From the NCBI RefSeq assembly GCF_007692705.1, contig NZ_REBN01000270.1, positions 1 to 46,328 of the forward strand: 46,328 nt of DNA. Direction: 5' to 3'. Both the position numbers and the translations under genes were made by a program. Source of the DNA: Mongoliibacter sp. Lineage in GTDB: Bacteria > Bacteroidota > Bacteroidia > Cytophagales > Cyclobacteriaceae. How positions within the stretch are numbered: position 1 is the stretch's first letter; every line of letters begins with the position of its first letter. The notes beneath the pieces are model-generated. The model was not told the origin of the DNA and made no database searches. It saw only the letters and a program-made list of their open reading frames with translations. Positions 37,690 through 45,587 of this stretch are shown here, piece after piece.

Positions 37690-38445
37690 ATGAACACCAT
37701 TCTAGCCGCTGAAATCGCGGGTCTCGATCGCATCGTTAACAGCGACCCAGTAGCCATTACCTTCTTTATAGGTTATATGGCTATGTTTGCTTCTGCAGTT
37801 TTCTTCTTTGTTGAAAGAAGTTCTGTAGATGGTAAATGGAAAACATCTCTCTTAGTATCTGGTCTGATCACGGGTATCGCCGCAGTCCACTACTATTACA
37901 TGAGAGATTTCTACATGATCACAGGAACTAGTCCAACTGCATTTAGGTATGTGGATTGGACCTTGACAGTACCTTTGATGTGTGTGGAATTTTATTTATT
38001 AACAAAACCATTCGGAGCAAAAACCGCCACTTTAACAAAGTTGATCTTGGCTTCCTTGGTCATGCTAATCACAGGTTACATCGGTGAGACTTCAGGAATA
38101 GACAACAACATTTTCTGGGGTGTAGCTTCTACCCTTGGTTATTTGTACATCGTCTATGAAGTATTCGCAGGAGATGTTGCCAAATTATCCAATTCTTCCA
38201 ATAGCCCTGAATTGAAAAGAGCTATGTTTTTGTTGAAGATATTCATCACTCTTGGATGGTCAATCTATCCTATCGGTTACATGGTGTTGCCAGGAAACCT
38301 ATTGTCTGGAGTGTTCGAAGTATCAAGCATCGATTTGTTCTACAACTTAGCTGATGCAATTAACAAAATTGGGTTTGGACTAGTTATTTATTCAGTAGCT
38401 ATTGCAGAAACCAATAAAGCTAGAAAAGCTAAGCTTGCAGCTTAA
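37690..38445 (+). CDS. Proteorhodopsin, light-driven proton pump
   Basis: This 251-residue seven-helix rhodopsin carries the retinal Schiff-base lysine K226 in helix G. Helix C reads R-Y-V-D89-W-T-L-T93-V-P-L-M97-C-V-E100, giving the DTE motif of outward proton pumps (acceptor D89, donor E100). H67 matches the His that pairs with the acceptor Asp in proteorhodopsins. The spectral tuning position (105 in green proteorhodopsin) is M97, which normally goes with green absorption. An NDQ sodium pump or NTQ chloride pump is excluded by the motif. The gene heads a cassette with lycopene cyclase and Blh, which supply its retinal. A hairpin after the gene may keep its mRNA more abundant than that of the enzymes. 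Confidence 0.96.
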   Translation: MNTILAAEIAGLDRIVNSDPVAITFFIGYMAMFASAVFFFVERSSVDGKWKTSLLVSGLITGIAAVHYYYMRDFYMITGTSPTAFRYVDWTLTVPLMCVEFYLLTKPFGAKTATLTKLILASLVMLITGYIGETSGIDNNIFWGVASTLGYLYIVYEVFAGDVAKLSNSSNSPELKRAMFLLKIFITLGWSIYPIGYMVLPGNLLSGVFEVSSIDLFYNLADAINKIGFGLVIYSVAIAETNKARKAKLAA

Positions 38446-38453
38446 AACACTAT

Positions 38454-38487
38454 TATGGCTATCCCATTTTTGGGATAGCCATATTTA
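38454..38487 (+). terminator. 13-bp hairpin between rhodopsin and crtY (attenuator or mRNA stabiliser)
   Basis: TATGGCTATCCCA-tttt-TGGGATAGCCATA forms a perfect stem 9 bp after the rhodopsin stop and is followed only by a short TTT. Incomplete termination there would give much rhodopsin and little cyclase and Blh. The crtY start is 12 bp after the hairpin unit ends. Confidence 0.6.
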
Positions 38488-38498
38488 ACCACCCGCCC

Positions 38499-39650
38499 AT
38501 GGTAGCCTATGATTACATTGTTTGTGGATTTGGTTGTGCTGGTATTTCACTTGTCAGACACATATTAGATAGTCCACTGAAAGAAAAAAAGATTCTTGTG
38601 GTTGATGTGGATAGCAAAACCCTTAATGACAGGACTTGGTGCTATTGGGCTGAGGAACCTGCTACTTTTCATCCCAAATCTGCTCCTTTGAAATACTGGG
38701 ATAAATTAAAAATAACCAAAAACAACGATACAAATTACAAAGGATTAGAAAGCTTAAAATACTTTCACATCAAATCTTCTGATTTTTATAAAGAGGCTTT
38801 CGAGTCTTTAAAGTCCTTTGATAACATTACTTTTTTGCAGGATGAAATAGAGGATGTAAGCGCCTTAAATGATCACACTGCAGAGGTAACATTAAAGAAT
38901 CACGGTGTTTTTACCTGTGAAAAAGCATTCACCTCCATACCTACTTCAAAAGTGGTAGGCAAAAATATTATCAAACAGGTTTTCGTAGGTTGGGAGGTCT
39001 ATACGGATTCCGAAGTATTCGAAACAGATGCGGCTACATTCATGCATTTTGATACTGAATCTAACCAATCAAACGATTTCTTCTATATACTTCCATTTTC
39101 GAAAAACCAAGCATTGGTAGAGTTTACAACCTACACAAAAGGTAGTGTTGAAGAAAAGGAAATGGACAATTATATATTGAAGTACCTTCAAAAAAACTAC
39201 CCCAACAGCTCATTTGAAATAAAGCAAAAAGAAAAAGGAAGCATCCCAATGTCCACCATACCCTTTGTGAACAAAAATAATTTTGACTCTATTATTTACA
39301 TGGGTACACTTGGAGGCTGCACCAAAGCATCAACAGGCTTTACATTTTACAATATCCAAAAACATTGTACTGAAATAGTTCAGCACCTCACATTAGAAAA
39401 GCCTCTTCATTCACACTTCTTAAAAAAACATCAAAGGTTTAATTTTTATGACAATATACTTCTCAACATAGTCAGTAAATGGCCGAATGAGTTGCCTGAA
39501 ATTTTCTGGTTGATGTTTTCAAAAAACAAAGCTTCATTGATTCTGAAGTTTCTAAATGAGGAAACGTCATTTCTTGAAGAACTAAGCATTTTGATGCGTT
39601 TGCGATTTAATATATTCATCAAGTCCCTCTTGCAATATGAAAGGCATTGA
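38499..39650 (+). CDS. crtY: Lycopene beta-cyclase (CrtY family)
   Basis: This enzyme closes the beta-rings of lycopene to give beta-carotene. The 383-residue protein starts with a dinucleotide-binding C-G-F-G-C-A-G-I-S-L fold (about residues 8-17). It also has the CrtY motif D-R-T-W-C-Y-W (about residues 44-50) and a late G-T-L-G-G-C-T-K-A-S-T-G-F block typical of the family. It is probably membrane-associated. It lies between rhodopsin and blh, and its last 14 bp overlap the blh start, so both enzymes are translated together. Phytoene synthase and desaturase genes are not in the window, so lycopene must come from elsewhere on the genome. Confidence 0.92.
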   Translation: MVAYDYIVCGFGCAGISLVRHILDSPLKEKKILVVDVDSKTLNDRTWCYWAEEPATFHPKSAPLKYWDKLKITKNNDTNYKGLESLKYFHIKSSDFYKEAFESLKSFDNITFLQDEIEDVSALNDHTAEVTLKNHGVFTCEKAFTSIPTSKVVGKNIIKQVFVGWEVYTDSEVFETDAATFMHFDTESNQSNDFFYILPFSKNQALVEFTTYTKGSVEEKEMDNYILKYLQKNYPNSSFEIKQKEKGSIPMSTIPFVNKNNFDSIIYMGTLGGCTKASTGFTFYNIQKHCTEIVQHLTLEKPLHSHFLKKHQRFNFYDNILLNIVSKWPNELPEIFWLMFSKNKASLILKFLNEETSFLEELSILMRLRFNIFIKSLLQYERH

Positions 39651-40509
39651 ATGGTATGGTAAAGCAATGGGTTTATCCATTGCACTGATATACTTCCTTT
39701 TCTTTAATGGAAATGATTTATTTGAATATATTTCATTCGGATTGATATTGTTAACAGTTGGCATTCCACATGGAGCCATAGATCACTTATTAATAAGTCC
39801 CAAGATTGATACTCGAGGTCTAGTAAAATTTTTGGCCAAATATATAATAATCATATTGCTTTATTTGGTGGTATGGATATACCTCCCATTGTTAGCGCTT
39901 ATAGCATTTTTAATTATGTCAGCTTTTCATTTTGGACAAAGTCACTTCATTGAATATGAGCTCAGTGTTTTGAAAAAATCAACTTACCTTTTTTTAGGAA
40001 TTTACTACCTGAGTATCATTCTGTATGGAGATTTTGCCTACACCAAAAGTTTGCTGGAAAGTATTATCAATATTGAAAATTTCGAAGGCTATGGTATTGC
40101 AATCATGTCATTTTCTTTTCTTGTTTCGCATATTCTCATAGCATATAATCAGCCCTCAAAGGTTTCTTATTTTATAGTTGAGGCAGTGGTCTTGGGTTTT
40201 GTCCTGTATCACTTGCCATTGTTACTCGGTTTCATCATTTATTTTGGCTTCTGGCATGCACTGCCAAGCATGAATGAAGAGTATAGGGTATTGAGAAAAT
40301 TTTTGGGACAAAACGCATTTTATAATTTCGTCAAAAAGTTAATGCCTTTTACAGCTATCAGTTTGGCTGGAATCTGGATCCTTATGGCTATATTTTATCA
40401 TTGGATGTCACCCAATGAACTTATCCTCTTCTTTTTTATATTGATTTCGCTGATATCTGCTCCACATATTTGGTTCATGAACAGATTTTTGGAAAATAAA
40501 AACCCTTAA
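39637..40509 (+). CDS. blh: Beta-carotene 15,15'-dioxygenase (Brp/Blh family)
   Basis: Blh cleaves beta-carotene into two retinal molecules. The 290-residue membrane protein has about seven or eight hydrophobic helices and the iron-binding histidine motifs of the family: G-I-P-H45-G-A-I-D-H50, S-A-F-H98-F-G-Q-S-H103 and F-W-H-A-L-P. The start at 39637 lies inside the end of crtY, a sign of translational coupling. With the cyclase it turns lycopene into the chromophore of the adjacent rhodopsin, so the three genes form a complete cassette apart from lycopene supply. The stop overlaps the end of the opposing CoA-binding gene by 4 bp, and no terminator is evident between them. Confidence 0.95.
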   Translation: MKGIEWYGKAMGLSIALIYFLFFNGNDLFEYISFGLILLTVGIPHGAIDHLLISPKIDTRGLVKFLAKYIIIILLYLVVWIYLPLLALIAFLIMSAFHFGQSHFIEYELSVLKKSTYLFLGIYYLSIILYGDFAYTKSLLESIINIENFEGYGIAIMSFSFLVSHILIAYNQPSKVSYFIVEAVVLGFVLYHLPLLLGFIIYFGFWHALPSMNEEYRVLRKFLGQNAFYNFVKKLMPFTAISLAGIWILMAIFYHWMSPNELILFFFILISLISAPHIWFMNRFLENKNP

Positions 40510-40871
40510 AACTGACCTGTGCTCAAAAGTACCAGGTTGCAGGCTACAGCTACCTGAATACTTTCTTTTTTTGCCATTTCAAAAAATTCGGGATTTTCTG
40601 TTCCGGGATTAAAAACTATCCTTTTTGGTTTTAAAGAGAGAATATATTCATACCATTCAGGCTGATTGTGTGGACCTAGGTACATGGTGACGGTATCCAC
40701 ATCTTTTATTTCCGGCTTTTCCCTTAAATTCAAAATTTCCTCCCCAAAAACACTTCCTTTTTTGATCCCCACAGGAACAAATGGAATTTTCCTCTCAGCT
40801 AACATACTAGCAACTACATAGGCATAGCGAGAAGGATTGGGCGAGGCTCCAATGATCACAGTTTTCTTCAT
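40506..40871 (-). CDS. CoA-binding protein (YccU family)
   Basis: This 121-residue protein is a single Rossmann-like CoA-binding domain. G-A-S-P-N-P-S-R-Y-A (about residues 8-17) is the nucleotide loop, and F-N-P-G-T-E-N-P (about 87-94) matches the family's second motif. Members are small cytoplasmic proteins of unclear function that bind CoA in crystals. It is the last gene of a three-gene minus-strand unit, 6 bp after the GlsB-like gene, so a link to acyl-CoA or acyl transfer is conceivable. That link is inference from position. Confidence 0.88.
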   Translation of the reverse strand: MKKTVIIGASPNPSRYAYVVASMLAERKIPFVPVGIKKGSVFGEEILNLREKPEIKDVDTVTMYLGPHNQPEWYEYILSLKPKRIVFNPGTENPEFFEMAKKESIQVAVACNLVLLSTGQF

Positions 40872-40877
40872 TTTTCG

Positions 40878-41831
40878 TTATTTGATTCCAAAAACTTTAT
40901 CCCTTTCAAAAGTATCTATGTGTCTTTGCTTTTTGCTTTCATGTATATCCTCCAATGTAATCAAAATACCAGTTTCTTCCACAGCTCCAAATTCATCATT
41001 GAGAGCAGTGCCGAAGGTTTTCATTGTAGGAGACAGGTTCATATAGGTATTGATTAATGGAGGAATATTTTCTCCAAAAGACCTGATTTTAGAATTCAGC
41101 ATTTTATAGCCTTCTTTATAATCCAAGCCCCTAAAAAGCAATTCCAGTTCAGTTGTATCCGAATAATAAGAAAGTAGAAGATGATCATGCGGTCTCACCA
41201 AATGATCAGTATCAGGGAAATAGTGATGCATAAAATACAAGAGCATATCCCTTCCATCCCTATTGAAATGAGGATACATGGTCACTTTTCCAAACAAATA
41301 CTTCACATCAGGATTCAGCTTCACCACAGCACCCAAACCATCCCAGAGATTATCAAGGGAAAATAAGCCTTTCCTGTTGTCTATGCTGGGTTGGTATTTA
41401 GGTTGGACAAAAGAACGACCCAGCTCAATCGTATATGGTAAGTAATCTTTCTTGAAGGTCTCCGAAAATTTAAATAAATGTGCTGTAGACAAATTGATAG
41501 TACCATTGGCATCTATACCTGCATTTCTGCAATGGATCAACCTATACCCAGCTACAATTTCCTCATCTTCAGGATTCCAGGTAATCAGTTGTTGATAGCA
41601 ATTCTCATCTGTGTCATTATCATCGAGATCAACTGAAAGCCCCGTTCCGCCTCCTGCAGCCCTGAATGTAAGTTCCCGCAATCTCCCTATTTCCCTTACC
41701 ACATTCGGAGCCAAATGATAGTCTACCAAAAAGATCTGATTGTTACCGTTATTGGTATAACGCAGAAATCTATCCTGGGAAAGCTCCTTCTTTATTAATT
41801 CTTTATCTATAGCGGGTATAACTGCTTGCAT
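40878..41831 (-). CDS. glsB: GlsB-like N-acyltransferase (OlsB/hemolysin-type GNAT)
   Basis: This 317-residue protein belongs to the OlsB/hemolysin-like acyltransferase group with a GNAT-type core. Relevant segments are L-R-E-L-T-F-R-A-A-G-G-G-T-G (about residues 51-64), then I-V-A-G-Y-R-L (about 91-97), and E-L-G-R-S-F-V-Q-P-K-Y-Q (about 136-147). In Bacteroides thetaiotaomicron the GlsB/GlsA pair makes glycine lipids: GlsB adds a 3-hydroxy fatty acid to the amino group and GlsA adds a second fatty acid. The partner gene lies 10 bp upstream, which supports this assignment. The amino-acid acceptor (glycine, ornithine or another) cannot be read from sequence. Confidence 0.8.
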   Translation of the reverse strand: MQAVIPAIDKELIKKELSQDRFLRYTNNGNNQIFLVDYHLAPNVVREIGRLRELTFRAAGGGTGLSVDLDDNDTDENCYQQLITWNPEDEEIVAGYRLIHCRNAGIDANGTINLSTAHLFKFSETFKKDYLPYTIELGRSFVQPKYQPSIDNRKGLFSLDNLWDGLGAVVKLNPDVKYLFGKVTMYPHFNRDGRDMLLYFMHHYFPDTDHLVRPHDHLLLSYYSDTTELELLFRGLDYKEGYKMLNSKIRSFGENIPPLINTYMNLSPTMKTFGTALNDEFGAVEETGILITLEDIHESKKQRHIDTFERDKVFGIK

Positions 41832-41841
41832 ATTTTCAAAT

Positions 41842-42723
41842 TTAGGCCATTTGGTAAACGATATTTTTTACTTCTTCGGCCCATTCGGTTTCAGTTTTCG
41901 ATTTATCAAAATACTGGTAAGAAATTGGTTTTCCTATATGTATGACTACTTTTTTCCCTCTTTGAGAAAACATTTCATCTGCCAGGTAAAGCATTTCAAT
42001 ATTGGCTTTGATTCCCAGTTGCTTACGGAACCTGGCCAAATTGTAGAAAAAATTAGAATTTTTTCCCTCTGTATAAACAGGTACTATATCTTTTTTGTAG
42101 CGTTTCGCTTTGGAAATAAAACTCTTTTTCCACTCTAGGTCTTTGATCCCTTCTGCCTGCTTCCGAGATACCAAACCTGCAGGATATACCAAAACAGCAT
42201 TTTCTCCAGCATATGTTTCTTCGATCAACTTACTGACTTCCCTACTATTGGCTCCAAGCTTATTGACCGGAACAAACATAGGTTCAAAATTCTTGATATT
42301 GGTCAGGATATCGTTTACCAAGAACCTGATATCCTGTCGGTATTTACCCAAGGCATACATAAATGCAATTCCATCCATACCTCCCAATGGATGATTGGAA
42401 GCAAAAATAACCGGTCTATCCATTGGGATATTTTCAGCTCCGGTCAAGGACACTTCCACTCCAAACTCCTCAATAAGACCATTTACAAAATCCATCCCCT
42501 GAAGATGACCTATTTTAGCCATTACTTGATTGATGTCTTTTTCATGTACGATACGTTTGACATAACTGACAACAAAACCAGGCATCCACTTATGTAATCC
42601 GGGATTTTTGTCTTTCAAGACATTTTCAATGTCGATAAATGGTTTTTGGGGTGTTTGGGACTTTTCCACTGCTGCACAATTTTCTCCTAAAGTTTCTCTC
42701 AACAGACTGACTTCCAATATCAA
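41842..42723 (-). CDS. glsA: GlsA-like O-acyltransferase (PlsC superfamily)
   Basis: This 293-residue PlsC-superfamily acyltransferase has its catalytic block in A-S-N-H-P-L-G-G-M-D (about residues 110-119), again with HX5D spacing, and a V-Y-P-A-G-L-V-S-R block near 180 in place of FPEG. It heads a minus-strand operon with the GlsB-like gene, the arrangement of glycine-lipid genes in Bacteroidota, so it probably adds the second fatty acid to the N-acyl amino acid. The start is uncertain: TTG at 42723 is used, since no in-frame ATG lies nearby and the sequence is family-like only from about residue 28. A glycerophospholipid acyltransferase role is the alternative. Confidence 0.8.
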   Translation of the reverse strand: MILEVSLLRETLGENCAAVEKSQTPQKPFIDIENVLKDKNPGLHKWMPGFVVSYVKRIVHEKDINQVMAKIGHLQGMDFVNGLIEEFGVEVSLTGAENIPMDRPVIFASNHPLGGMDGIAFMYALGKYRQDIRFLVNDILTNIKNFEPMFVPVNKLGANSREVSKLIEETYAGENAVLVYPAGLVSRKQAEGIKDLEWKKSFISKAKRYKKDIVPVYTEGKNSNFFYNLARFRKQLGIKANIEMLYLADEMFSQRGKKVVIHIGKPISYQYFDKSKTETEWAEEVKNIVYQMA

Positions 42724-42949
42724 AGGAAGAAGCCTATAAAGCTTGAGTTTCTTTTTTTGTGGTTTTTTGAAATATAATAGCTTCGAAAATACAAAAAATT
42801 ACGCAAGAGAGACGAAAAAATATAAAGTGCAAAATTAAATATCTTTTCAGACTCTGGACCTGAGCACATAAGTAAAATATTTATTTTCTAAGCCTAAGGG
42901 AAACTTAATCGTAAAGAAGGAGTTGATTTACTATAACAAACAACATAAC

Positions 42950-43783
42950 ATGATACTTGCAATTACAGGGCCTACTTCCGGAATTGGTGCCATCACTTTC
43001 CAAAAGCTCACTCCTCACTTTGAAAAAGTATTGCTTCTAGCGAGGAACCCAAAAAAAGCACAGGAGATGATTGATAGTCTACCAAAGGAGCAACAAGCCA
43101 AAGCAATATATATTCATACGGATTTGGCTTCTTTGGACACGGTGGTTGACGCGGTCAATACGATACAAAATAAAGTGAGCCATATTGATGTGCTGATCAA
43201 TAATGCCGGAGGAATATTTCATGAAAAAACCATGACCAAAGATGATTTTGAATTAAGTTTATCGGCCAACCATTTAGGTCATTTTTTACTCACTAACAAA
43301 CTCATGCCTTGGCTTCTCAAGTCTTCCAATCCAAAAGTCATCAATGTGAGTTCTGAAGCCCACAAAGCAGCAAAAGTAAATTTTGATGATTTGAACTATA
43401 AGAAAAATAGCTACAGTGCTTTTAATGCCTATGCCAATGTCAAGCTGTTTAACATTCTTTTTTCCAAATCATTGGCAGAAAGATATGGTGAACAGGGTTT
43501 GCAGGCCTTCTCGCTACACCCGGGCGTGGTAAAGACAAATTTCGCCAGTGAAGCAGGTGGTATATTCAAGTTGTTTTGGGTATTGGCAAAGCCCTTTATG
43601 ATTTCAGCAGATCAAGGTGCACAAACGAGTATCTACCTAGGCAAAAATAAAATACCCGCCGCTCAGAATGGAAGCTATTTCAAGAAATCAAAACCAGCCA
43701 AAACCTCTTCATCTGCCAACTCAAAAAGCATGAGGGAAAAATTATGGTACAACAGTGAAAGGATGTTAGAAAAATGGATGTAA
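42950..43783 (+). CDS. Short-chain dehydrogenase/reductase family oxidoreductase
   Basis: This is a classical SDR fold enzyme of 277 residues. The cofactor loop T-G-P-T-S-G-I-G is at the very N-terminus, N-N-A-G-G is near 83-87, the catalytic Ser lies in N-V-S-S, and the Y-A-N-V-K catalytic pair is near 165-169. The overall pattern resembles the retinol-dehydrogenase/WW-oxidoreductase branch. I chose the ATG at 42950 over the TTG at 42923 because the SDR core begins right after it; the AAGGAG at 42917-42922 is too close to the TTG and too far from the ATG. The substrate is unknown. A retinal-related role is tempting given the cassette 2.4 kb away, but SDR enzymes are too diverse to support it. 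Confidence 0.85.
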   Translation: MILAITGPTSGIGAITFQKLTPHFEKVLLLARNPKKAQEMIDSLPKEQQAKAIYIHTDLASLDTVVDAVNTIQNKVSHIDVLINNAGGIFHEKTMTKDDFELSLSANHLGHFLLTNKLMPWLLKSSNPKVINVSSEAHKAAKVNFDDLNYKKNSYSAFNAYANVKLFNILFSKSLAERYGEQGLQAFSLHPGVVKTNFASEAGGIFKLFWVLAKPFMISADQGAQTSIYLGKNKIPAAQNGSYFKKSKPAKTSSSANSKSMREKLWYNSERMLEKWM

Positions 43784-43798
43784 GTATGGTATAGAAAC

Positions 43799-44485
43799 TT
43801 AGTCAAAAATATATAAAAGAACCTTCTTCATACCTGCGGAATTCTCCATTTTGATCTTATTATCTTTCATAAAAGACCGCACATCACTGTATTTTGATCC
43901 TGCTATTTCTTTTATACCACTTTTTGTTCCCTTAAACTCTTCTGAAGACAGCCCATTGATTTTATAAAATTTGGTGTCAGGTCTGTAGGTATCGTATTGA
44001 GGGCCGGTATAGCCATCTTTAAGGTTAGATGGTTTTACCATTACTTTTTTGTGTAATGCAATATATTTTTCCCTGCCGTCTTCATAAAGAATTTCTACGA
44101 TTCTTTCTTTCCCTTCTAAATATTCCAATTTGAAAAGTTTCGGATACTCTTCCAGCGTCTCCATCCATTCCCAGTTTTTCAATAATAAAGGTTCATCATC
44201 TTCGCTTCCTGTCTGAATGTAGACCTCATTTTTCTCAAGAAGTATGTTCACCGGGATTTCATCATAGATCTTTCCCCCTTTCAAAGCTATTTTGGCTTTT
44301 GGTGCCTCTTCGTACATAAAAGGAGTCCCTTTTGTACCATCACTCTTTGAATTGAGCCTGAATGCCCTACCCATGTCCACATCATTCTGTTTGATAGAAG
44401 AAATAGACTGCGCTACGAGTCCGGAGTCAACAAAAACCATGATCAATACCAACCCCGCTAAATACTTTACCACCTGTGAATACAT
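43799..44485 (-). CDS. Secreted or periplasmic protein of unknown function
   Basis: The 228-residue protein begins with a typical Sec signal peptide (hydrophobic core about residues 8-20, probable cut after V-D-S-G-L-V-A-Q). The mature part is basic and beta/alpha mixed. It has K-G-G-K-I-Y-D-E-I-P-V-N at about 73-84 and a lysine-rich C-terminal stretch (S-D-V-R-S-F-M-K-D-N-K-I, about 200-211). There is no lipobox and no enzymatic motif I recognise. The gene is single, convergent with the SDR gene (15 bp apart) and divergent from the methyltransferase gene. Confidence 0.7.
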   Translation of the reverse strand: MYSQVVKYLAGLVLIMVFVDSGLVAQSISSIKQNDVDMGRAFRLNSKSDGTKGTPFMYEEAPKAKIALKGGKIYDEIPVNILLEKNEVYIQTGSEDDEPLLLKNWEWMETLEEYPKLFKLEYLEGKERIVEILYEDGREKYIALHKKVMVKPSNLKDGYTGPQYDTYRPDTKFYKINGLSSEEFKGTKSGIKEIAGSKYSDVRSFMKDNKIKMENSAGMKKVLLYIFD

Positions 44486-44574
44486 GACATTATTTTTTTA
44501 TACTCTCCAATATGTAAATAAATCTCCTAAAAATAAATGAAAAGTCCCTTCAATTATATTTTTACTTTTGTACC

Positions 44575-45471
44575 ATGAAGGAAACCATTTTGTCATTGAC
44601 TCCCGAAAATTGGGAGGATTATGAACTTATAGATACCGGAGCATTTGAAAAACTTGAAAGATTCGGCCCTTACATTTTGAGCAGACCGGAACCTCAGGCC
44701 ATTTGGGATAAGAGTATGAAAGATACCGAATGGACAGCCATGGCGCATGCTCATTTTTCCAAGGAAAAAAACAATCCGGAAAAAGGGAATTGGAACGAAC
44801 TGAAAAGAATCCCGCACAATTGGCAGATCCAATACAAAGGTCCTAATAGTCTGCAAATGAAACTCAATCTTGCCATGACTTCATTCAAGCATATTGGTTT
44901 GTTTCCCGAACAGGCAGTCAATTGGGATTATATTGCGGACACCTTAAATCAGCTACCCGTCAAAAACCCTAAAGTACTCAACCTTTTTGCCTATACCGGT
45001 GCTGCATCTGTAGCAGCAAAAGCCTGTGGTGCTGAAGTCACGCACTTGGATTCTGTCAAACAGGTGGTTACTTGGTCCAAACACAACATGGAATCTTCAG
45101 GCCAGGATGGAATCAGATGGATCGTAGACGATGCCATGAAATTCATCAAAAGAGAAGTAAGAAGAGGAAATAAATACCACGGAATTATTCTGGACCCACC
45201 TGCCTATGGAAGGGGTCCTGATGGTGAAAAGTGGATCCTGGAAGAACAAATCAATGAAATGTTGAAAATCTGTGCGGAACTTTTGGAGGAAAAACATCAT
45301 TTTCTAATCCTAAACATGTATTCCCTAAGCTTCAGCTCTATCATTGCAGCCAACCTGATCAATTCCAATTTCAAGGAAGTCAACAATGCTGAGCATGGAG
45401 AACTGTATCTCGTAGATCGATTTGACAAAAAATTACCTTTGGGGATATTCTTCAGGTTTAGAAAATTATGA
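44575..45471 (+). CDS. Class I SAM-dependent rRNA methyltransferase (RlmI-like)
   Basis: This 298-residue enzyme resembles the RlmI/RlmK group of 23S rRNA methyltransferases but lacks the N-terminal PUA domain, so it is about 100 residues shorter. The SAM-binding motif is N-L-F-A-Y-T-G-A-A-S-V (about residues 140-150), and the acidic loop after it is H-L-D-S-V-K. The catalytic motif I-I-L-D-P-P-A-Y-G lies at about residues 203-211. DPPAYG is found in both m5C and m2G enzymes. The target base is not readable from sequence. It precedes the aminotransferase gene by 116 bp. Confidence 0.85.
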   Translation: MKETILSLTPENWEDYELIDTGAFEKLERFGPYILSRPEPQAIWDKSMKDTEWTAMAHAHFSKEKNNPEKGNWNELKRIPHNWQIQYKGPNSLQMKLNLAMTSFKHIGLFPEQAVNWDYIADTLNQLPVKNPKVLNLFAYTGAASVAAKACGAEVTHLDSVKQVVTWSKHNMESSGQDGIRWIVDDAMKFIKREVRRGNKYHGIILDPPAYGRGPDGEKWILEEQINEMLKICAELLEEKHHFLILNMYSLSFSSIIAANLINSNFKEVNNAEHGELYLVDRFDKKLPLGIFFRFRKL

Positions 45472-45587
45472 TAAAATCATGCACATGTGCGTACTTTTAT
45501 CAACAAATCATATGACCAAATACTTTAAAGCTCCATATATCTTGCTTGAAGTTGGTATCTATAAACATCTCATTTCCTGAAATTTTC

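Noticed and set aside
37690-38445. Sodium- or chloride-pumping rhodopsin
   Set aside because: Those have NDQ or NTQ at the three helix-C positions; here they are D89, T93 and E100.
42923-42949. TTG start nine residues before the SDR core
   Set aside because: The SDR cofactor loop begins directly after the ATG at 42950, and AAGGAG is immediately next to the TTG, too close to work.
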